Assembly: GCA_030430565.1 (NCBI GenBank)
Contig: JAUIKS010000035.1
Span: 1 to 64,000, forward strand
Origin: Polyangia bacterium
GTDB taxonomy: Bacteria > Myxococcota_A > Polyangia > Nannocystales > Nannocystaceae
Direction: 5' to 3'
Length of the DNA stretch: 64,000 nucleotides
Below, one piece after another: positions 60,268 to 64,000 of the stretch (the stretch's first letter is position 1; every line of letters begins with the position of its first letter). The notes under the pieces are model-generated. The model had not been told where the DNA came from, did no database searches, and saw only the letters and a list, made by a program, of their open reading frames with translations. A program made the translations under genes and the position numbers.

Positions 60268-61200
60268 TCAGTCGATCCTGTGGAGGCGCGCGCCCGGAAA
60301 CACTCGATCTGTCTCCTCGACCATGATCCCGCGGGCGGCGAGGCCCTCGAGCAGCGGCGCGAGCGGGCGGCCGGGGAGCGCGGCGCGGAGCATCGCTTCG
60401 AAGTCACGGCGCGGCGCGCCGGCGTTGCCGAGCAGCCAGAACGCGATCGAGGAACGCAGGCCGCGCCTCCACGCGCGCCGCGGGTCGTCGCGGTACATCG
60501 CCAGGTGCTCGCGCGCTCGCGCGAGCGCGCCGGCGAAGTCGCGGAACGGGCGACCGTGCCCCGGGATCACGAGCTCGACGTCGAGCGCGGCGAGCGACTC
60601 GAGCGCGCGGCGCGTGAGCTCGAGACAGCGCGCGCCCTCGACCGGGACGTTGAGGAGGCCGAAGCCGTCGCGCCAGAGCGCGTCGCCGGTGATCAGCAGC
60701 TTGCGCTCGCGGCAGTAGAAGCACAGCCCGCCGGTCGCGTGCCCGGGCGCGTCGATGAGCTCCCACGCGAGCTCGCCCGCGACGACGCGATCTCCTGGCG
60801 TGAGGATGCCGTCGATCCGAAACCGCGGCAGCCGCTGCTCGATGCCCTCCAGCCAGAGCTTGCGGGGGTCCCACTCACGGACGAGCGCCGCGCAGTCCGG
60901 GTGCGCCAGGGTCCGCGCGGCGCCGCGCCGCTGCAGCGCCGCGCAGCCCCCCGCGTGATCGCTGTGCACGTGGGTGAGCAGGATCTCGGCGAGCGACGCG
61001 ATCGGGAAGCCGCCCAGCGCCTCGACGCGCTCGATCAGCTCGTCCACCCCGGTGACGTAGCCGGTGTCGATGATCGCGGGCCGAGGCCCGGGGAGCACGA
61101 CCGTGTTGCCGTGCAGCCAGCCGCGCACGATCACGCGCACGCCGTCGTACACGCCGTCAGCGGATCCGGCGACGGCTCGGGTCGGGGGGCGGGCGGCCAT
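60268..61200 (-). CDS. Metallo-beta-lactamase-fold hydrolase
   Basis: A 310-residue MBL-fold enzyme. Metal ligands: THVHSDHAGG (HxHxDH motif, about 76-85), PGHATGG, GDALW and IPGHGRPF. The C-terminal helical extension after about 235 is typical of glyoxalase II-like and LACTB2-like members. It has no signal peptide, so it acts in the cytoplasm. The start is ATG at 61200. It converges with the FG-GAP lipoprotein gene. The substrate cannot be assigned; thioesterase or lactonase-like hydrolysis is plausible. Confidence 0.85.
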   Translation of the reverse strand: MAARPPTRAVAGSADGVYDGVRVIVRGWLHGNTVVLPGPRPAIIDTGYVTGVDELIERVEALGGFPIASLAEILLTHVHSDHAGGCAALQRRGAARTLAHPDCAALVREWDPRKLWLEGIEQRLPRFRIDGILTPGDRVVAGELAWELIDAPGHATGGLCFYCRERKLLITGDALWRDGFGLLNVPVEGARCLELTRRALESLAALDVELVIPGHGRPFRDFAGALARAREHLAMYRDDPRRAWRRGLRSSIAFWLLGNAGAPRRDFEAMLRAALPGRPLAPLLEGLAARGIMVEETDRVFPGARLHRID

Positions 61201-61653
61201 GGTGCGCGAGTGTACACGCGCGCGGCGGCGCGCGGCGGCGGCCGCTCGCGAGGCGGCGCGCGGCGGCGCAGCTCGCGAAGCGTGGGCGCGGTCTCGAGGT
61301 CGCCGCGATCCCGCGCGCGGCGGCGAGCGCTCGGCGCCGCGGCGCGGCGTCACGCGCCCGGCGACCGGCGCCGCGCGCTCGCCCGCCGTCCAATATGAAT
61401 TAATAGACATGTTAATGCGCGGGCGCGCGGCCGGTGCTCTCCCGCGCTCGACAACGCGCTCGCGCGCCGCTCGCTCGCGCGCTCGCGCGCTCCCATCAAG
61501 ATGTCCTAATGATCATCTTATACGCGAGCGTGCGTGTCGCCGCGCGTCACGAATTCGCGCTGGCGCGGGATTGTCCGACATGCAACTGTCTGTGCTTCGG
61601 ACCACTCGGCCGCGCCCCGGCTGACGTAGGATGTCCGACAGGAGGGTGACTCG
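61201..61653. other. Intergenic region before the P-loop ATPase gene
   Basis: 453 bases with a GC-rich, CG-repeat-like part (61201-61390) and the ATATGA-N8-ACATGT motif (61393-61412). AAGATG-N10-CATCTT inverted arms lie at 61498-61519, followed by TTATAC (61518-61523), a possible -10. No gene is seen; a 9-codon frame at 61631 ends at the start of the ATPase gene and may be a leader. Confidence 0.45.
61393..61412. promoter_or_regulatory. ATATGA-N8-ACATGT motif copy
   Basis: The spacer ATTAATAG and the second hexamer ACATGT follow the pattern of 6145-6164, including TTAA on both sides. About 240 bases upstream of the ATPase start. Confidence 0.5.
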
Positions 61654-64000
61654 TTGAGGGAACTCGCGGCCACAGCAACTAGCACTTGGTTGGACTTCAC
61701 TGAGCAGCACCGGCGCGTCCGGGAGCGGGCGATCGCCGTCGCCACTGGCGAGGACCCGGTGTCGACGGCCGCGGTCGTCGGCGTCTACGGCTCCGGGAAG
61801 TCGACGCTGCTCTTTCACCTCCTCAACGCGGCGCCGGAGTCCGGCGTCGTCGCGATCTGGGAGGAGGCGGCGGCCTTCGTCGATCGCCTCGTCCCCGCGG
61901 GCGAGCGCGTCGCGGCGCACGAGTTCGCGAAGCGCGTGCAGGCGTGGATCGAGTCCGTGAAGGCGGGCGAGGGGATGGTCGAGCTGATCGACTCGCTCGC
62001 CGCCCGCGGTCGCGCCGACATCGCCCACGCGCTCGCGCGACAGACGGAGCTCGATCGGCGCGCCGTGGTGCTGCTCGACGAGATGGAGCAGGCCTACGAG
62101 CTCCTGCGCGAGCGCGTGCGGACCGACGATCGCAACCCGCTGCGCGCGCTGCTCGACTCGTGCGGCCGAGACCTCGCGCTGATCGTCGCGTACGCGCCGG
62201 AGTCGTTCTTGTCGCTCGGCGACGCGGACAAGGGGCGCCACCGAGTGCTGCACGTCCCGGCGCTGCGGGCCTCGGCGATCGCCAAGGTCTTCGAGCTCTC
62301 GCGCGGCGCGGCGAACTTCGCGTGGTGGGCGAGCCGCGGCCGCGCGCGGGGCGTCGTGCAGGCGCTCGACAGCGTGATCAAGCCGGCGCTCGACGGCGAG
62401 TTCGACGGCGACCCGCAGGCGCTGGCGGACGCGATGGACGGCCTCCCGCCGATCTTCGGCGTGCCGGCGATCGTCCGCGACTACGTGTCGCTCACCAAGC
62501 TCCCGCAGCTGCTCGCGCTCGCGCCCGTCGAGCTCGAGTCGAGCACGCAGGGGATCTCGTTCGATCTCAGCGACGAGCTCAAGCTCACCGCGTCGCTCGA
62601 GGAGGCGTTGATGGCGACGCTGCCCGCGGACGCTCGCGGGACCGCGCAGCGCCTGCTGCGCGAGGTGATCGCGATCCTCGACGCGTGCGTCGACGAGGAT
62701 AAGAAAGCCTACGTGCCCTTCGACCAGCTCGACGCGCTCTACGGCCTCGCGGCCTCGCGCGCGCAGGAGGTCGGGCTCGGGATGGATGTCCCAGAGGACT
62801 GGCGGACCCGCGCGGTCGCGGTCCTGGTCTCCGAGGGCGCGAGCTCGCTCTCGCGCGCGCTGCCGGTCTCGATCCCGAGCCTCGCCGAGGAGGTCTTCCC
62901 CTCGCCCTTCACGAACCCGCTCTTGCCGGTCGCGGGGCGGCAGCCGACGCACGTCGAGATCGAGCGTGAGTTCAGCAAGCTGCGCGAGCGCGGCGGCGGG
63001 CTCGTGGTCAGCTGGACCTCGCGCGCGGCCGTGTTCGCGGCGAGCGAGGAGGCGCTCGAGAGCTGGCTGGCCCAGACGACGCTCGGCGCGAGCGGCCTGA
63101 CCGCGCTGCTGATCGAGCGGGGTGATCCGACGGACGCGCCGCTGACCGCGGTGCTGCGCGAGGCGGGGCGGCTCGAGGTCGTCTCGCTGCCGAGCTTCTC
63201 GGCCGAGTTCGTGAAGTCCGTGCTGGTCGCCTCGGAGGCGAGCGGCGGGGGCAACGAGGACTTCGACGCGCGGGCGCGGGCGCTGGCCTCGAGCAAGGAT
63301 CTGCAGCGCAAGATCAACTGGCACATCAAGCGCCTCGACCTCGTCGTGCGGCAGGGGAAGCCGCAGCAGCCGCCGCAGTTCGAGACCGCCGTCGCCGAGG
63401 CCAAGAGCCAGCTCGTCCCGTTCTTGCAGCGAGGGCGGCTGCGGCACTCGCCGGCGTTGTTCTCGCTCGTGCCGCTGGTCGCCGAGCCCTCGGAGATCAC
63501 CCAGACGCGTCTGCGGGATGTCTGCGGCCTGCTCAGCGAGGGCGCGAGCCTGCGCTCGATCATCGGGGGTCAGCGGCTGCTCCGCGGCGCCGAGGTCGTG
63601 GTCGACGAGCTCCTGCCGGGCTCGGGCGACGCCGAGCGCTGGGTCTACGAGGAGCCCTACGCGGAGCTGAAGGCGCTGGTCGCTCGCCACAGCGCGACGC
63701 CGGCGAGGCGGGCGCTCGCGACCTTGATCGACGACAGCGTCATCACGCCGCTCTCGACGATCCTGATCGCCGACCCGGACGTCTTTAACGACGACCCCGA
63801 GCTCGACGGCGGCCTGCGCTCGCTCAAGGAGCTGTGGCGCCTGCTCGACCGCGTCTCGCGGATCCGCGACGGCCTCGGCGCGATGCTCGACGAGAGCGTC
63901 GAGCGGGTCGAGTCGAAGGTCAACCTGGGCGAGAGCATCCAGAAGATCGCGAGCGCGCGCCCCGAGCTCGAGAAGATCCAGCTCATCATGATCACGCTCG
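61654..64000 (+). CDS. Large P-loop ATPase, 3' end beyond window
   Basis: At least 782 residues, still open at the right edge. The start is TTG at 61654 with AGGAGG (61640-61645) nine bases upstream. Walker A is VVGVYGSGKSTLLFHLLN (about 42-59), and Walker B is likely RRAVVLLDEMEQ (about 132-143). The rest is a long, mostly helical region without recognised domains. The size, an N-terminal P-loop and a long C-terminal part recall the large ATPases of phage-defence systems such as BREX (BrxC/PglY), but no signature proves it. It is the first gene of a rightward unit. A minus-strand frame across 61513-63690 is antisense. Confidence 0.75.
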   Translation, partial: MRELAATATSTWLDFTEQHRRVRERAIAVATGEDPVSTAAVVGVYGSGKSTLLFHLLNAAPESGVVAIWEEAAAFVDRLVPAGERVAAHEFAKRVQAWIESVKAGEGMVELIDSLAARGRADIAHALARQTELDRRAVVLLDEMEQAYELLRERVRTDDRNPLRALLDSCGRDLALIVAYAPESFLSLGDADKGRHRVLHVPALRASAIAKVFELSRGAANFAWWASRGRARGVVQALDSVIKPALDGEFDGDPQALADAMDGLPPIFGVPAIVRDYVSLTKLPQLLALAPVELESSTQGISFDLSDELKLTASLEEALMATLPADARGTAQRLLREVIAILDACVDEDKKAYVPFDQLDALYGLAASRAQEVGLGMDVPEDWRTRAVAVLVSEGASSLSRALPVSIPSLAEEVFPSPFTNPLLPVAGRQPTHVEIEREFSKLRERGGGLVVSWTSRAAVFAASEEALESWLAQTTLGASGLTALLIERGDPTDAPLTAVLREAGRLEVVSLPSFSAEFVKSVLVASEASGGGNEDFDARARALASSKDLQRKINWHIKRLDLVVRQGKPQQPPQFETAVAEAKSQLVPFLQRGRLRHSPALFSLVPLVAEPSEITQTRLRDVCGLLSEGASLRSIIGGQRLLRGAEVVVDELLPGSGDAERWVYEEPYAELKALVARHSATPARRALATLIDDSVITPLSTILIADPDVFNDDPELDGGLRSLKELWRLLDRVSRIRDGLGAMLDESVERVESKVNLGESIQKIASARPELEKIQLIMITL

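Noticed and set aside
61513..63690. A 725-codon open frame on the minus strand
   Set aside because: It is antisense to the P-loop ATPase, which has Walker motifs and a ribosome binding site; the minus-strand product is Arg/Gln/His-rich with no domain, a common artefact of high-GC DNA.

Overview
The window is high-GC DNA that looks like a myxobacterial chromosome, most likely Nannocystaceae (Nannocystis/Plesiocystis-like). This is inferred from many lipoproteins with Thr/Ser-rich linkers and CGDG...GEECDDGN cysteine repeats, FG-GAP and propeller lipoproteins, a Ser/Thr kinase beside an FHA-type sigma-54 activator, TTG/GTG starts and strong G/C third-position bias. No rRNA, tRNA or CRISPR array was seen.

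Region 1 (1-9.9 kb) holds surface lipoproteins interrupted by a small integrase-bearing element (about 2.2-5.5 kb): a tyrosine recombinase, an XRE-type regulator, and a four-gene operon of small unknown proteins joined by ATGA overlaps. The cysteine-repeat lipoprotein next to the integrase ends abruptly. An HTTM membrane protein closes the region. Region 2 (10-13 kb) pairs a LanM-type dehydratase-like protein with a divergent, extremely acidic, repeat-built protein.

Region 3 (13-54.7 kb) is the main interest: a very large R-body (Reb) island. Eight Reb-family proteins (RebB 'killing trait' fold) lie in four places (22.0, 26.4, 28.0-29.5 and 49.9-50.9 kb). Among them are a regulatory block (ECF sigma factor, Ser/Thr kinase, FHA sigma-54 activator with a good sigma-54 promoter in front of the ECF gene), a clan CD protease, a PKMT-type methyltransferase, three HEPN-like paralogues, two DUF2589 paralogues, several large unknown proteins and surface lipoproteins. 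Two paralogous modules bracket the Reb core. Each has an envelope or periplasmic protein, then a CHAT protease, then a STAND-type protein: one intact with 15 WD40 repeats, one with a lost P-loop and a Cys-rich tail. A near-palindromic 11-bp box, TGRACCGTTCA, recurs in intergenic regions only between 20.05 and 52.83 kb, matching the Reb island.

Region 4 (54.9-64 kb) has a DODA-type dioxygenase with a Tat lipoprotein signal, two large lipoproteins, a metallo-beta-lactamase-fold hydrolase, and the start of a large P-loop ATPase that runs off the window.

Working model (inference): the kinase and FHA activator sense a signal and switch on the ECF sigma factor from a sigma-54 promoter. A common box then coordinates Reb structural units, surface sensors and protease modules, giving an inducible R-body weapon or suicide system with linked proteolytic effectors.
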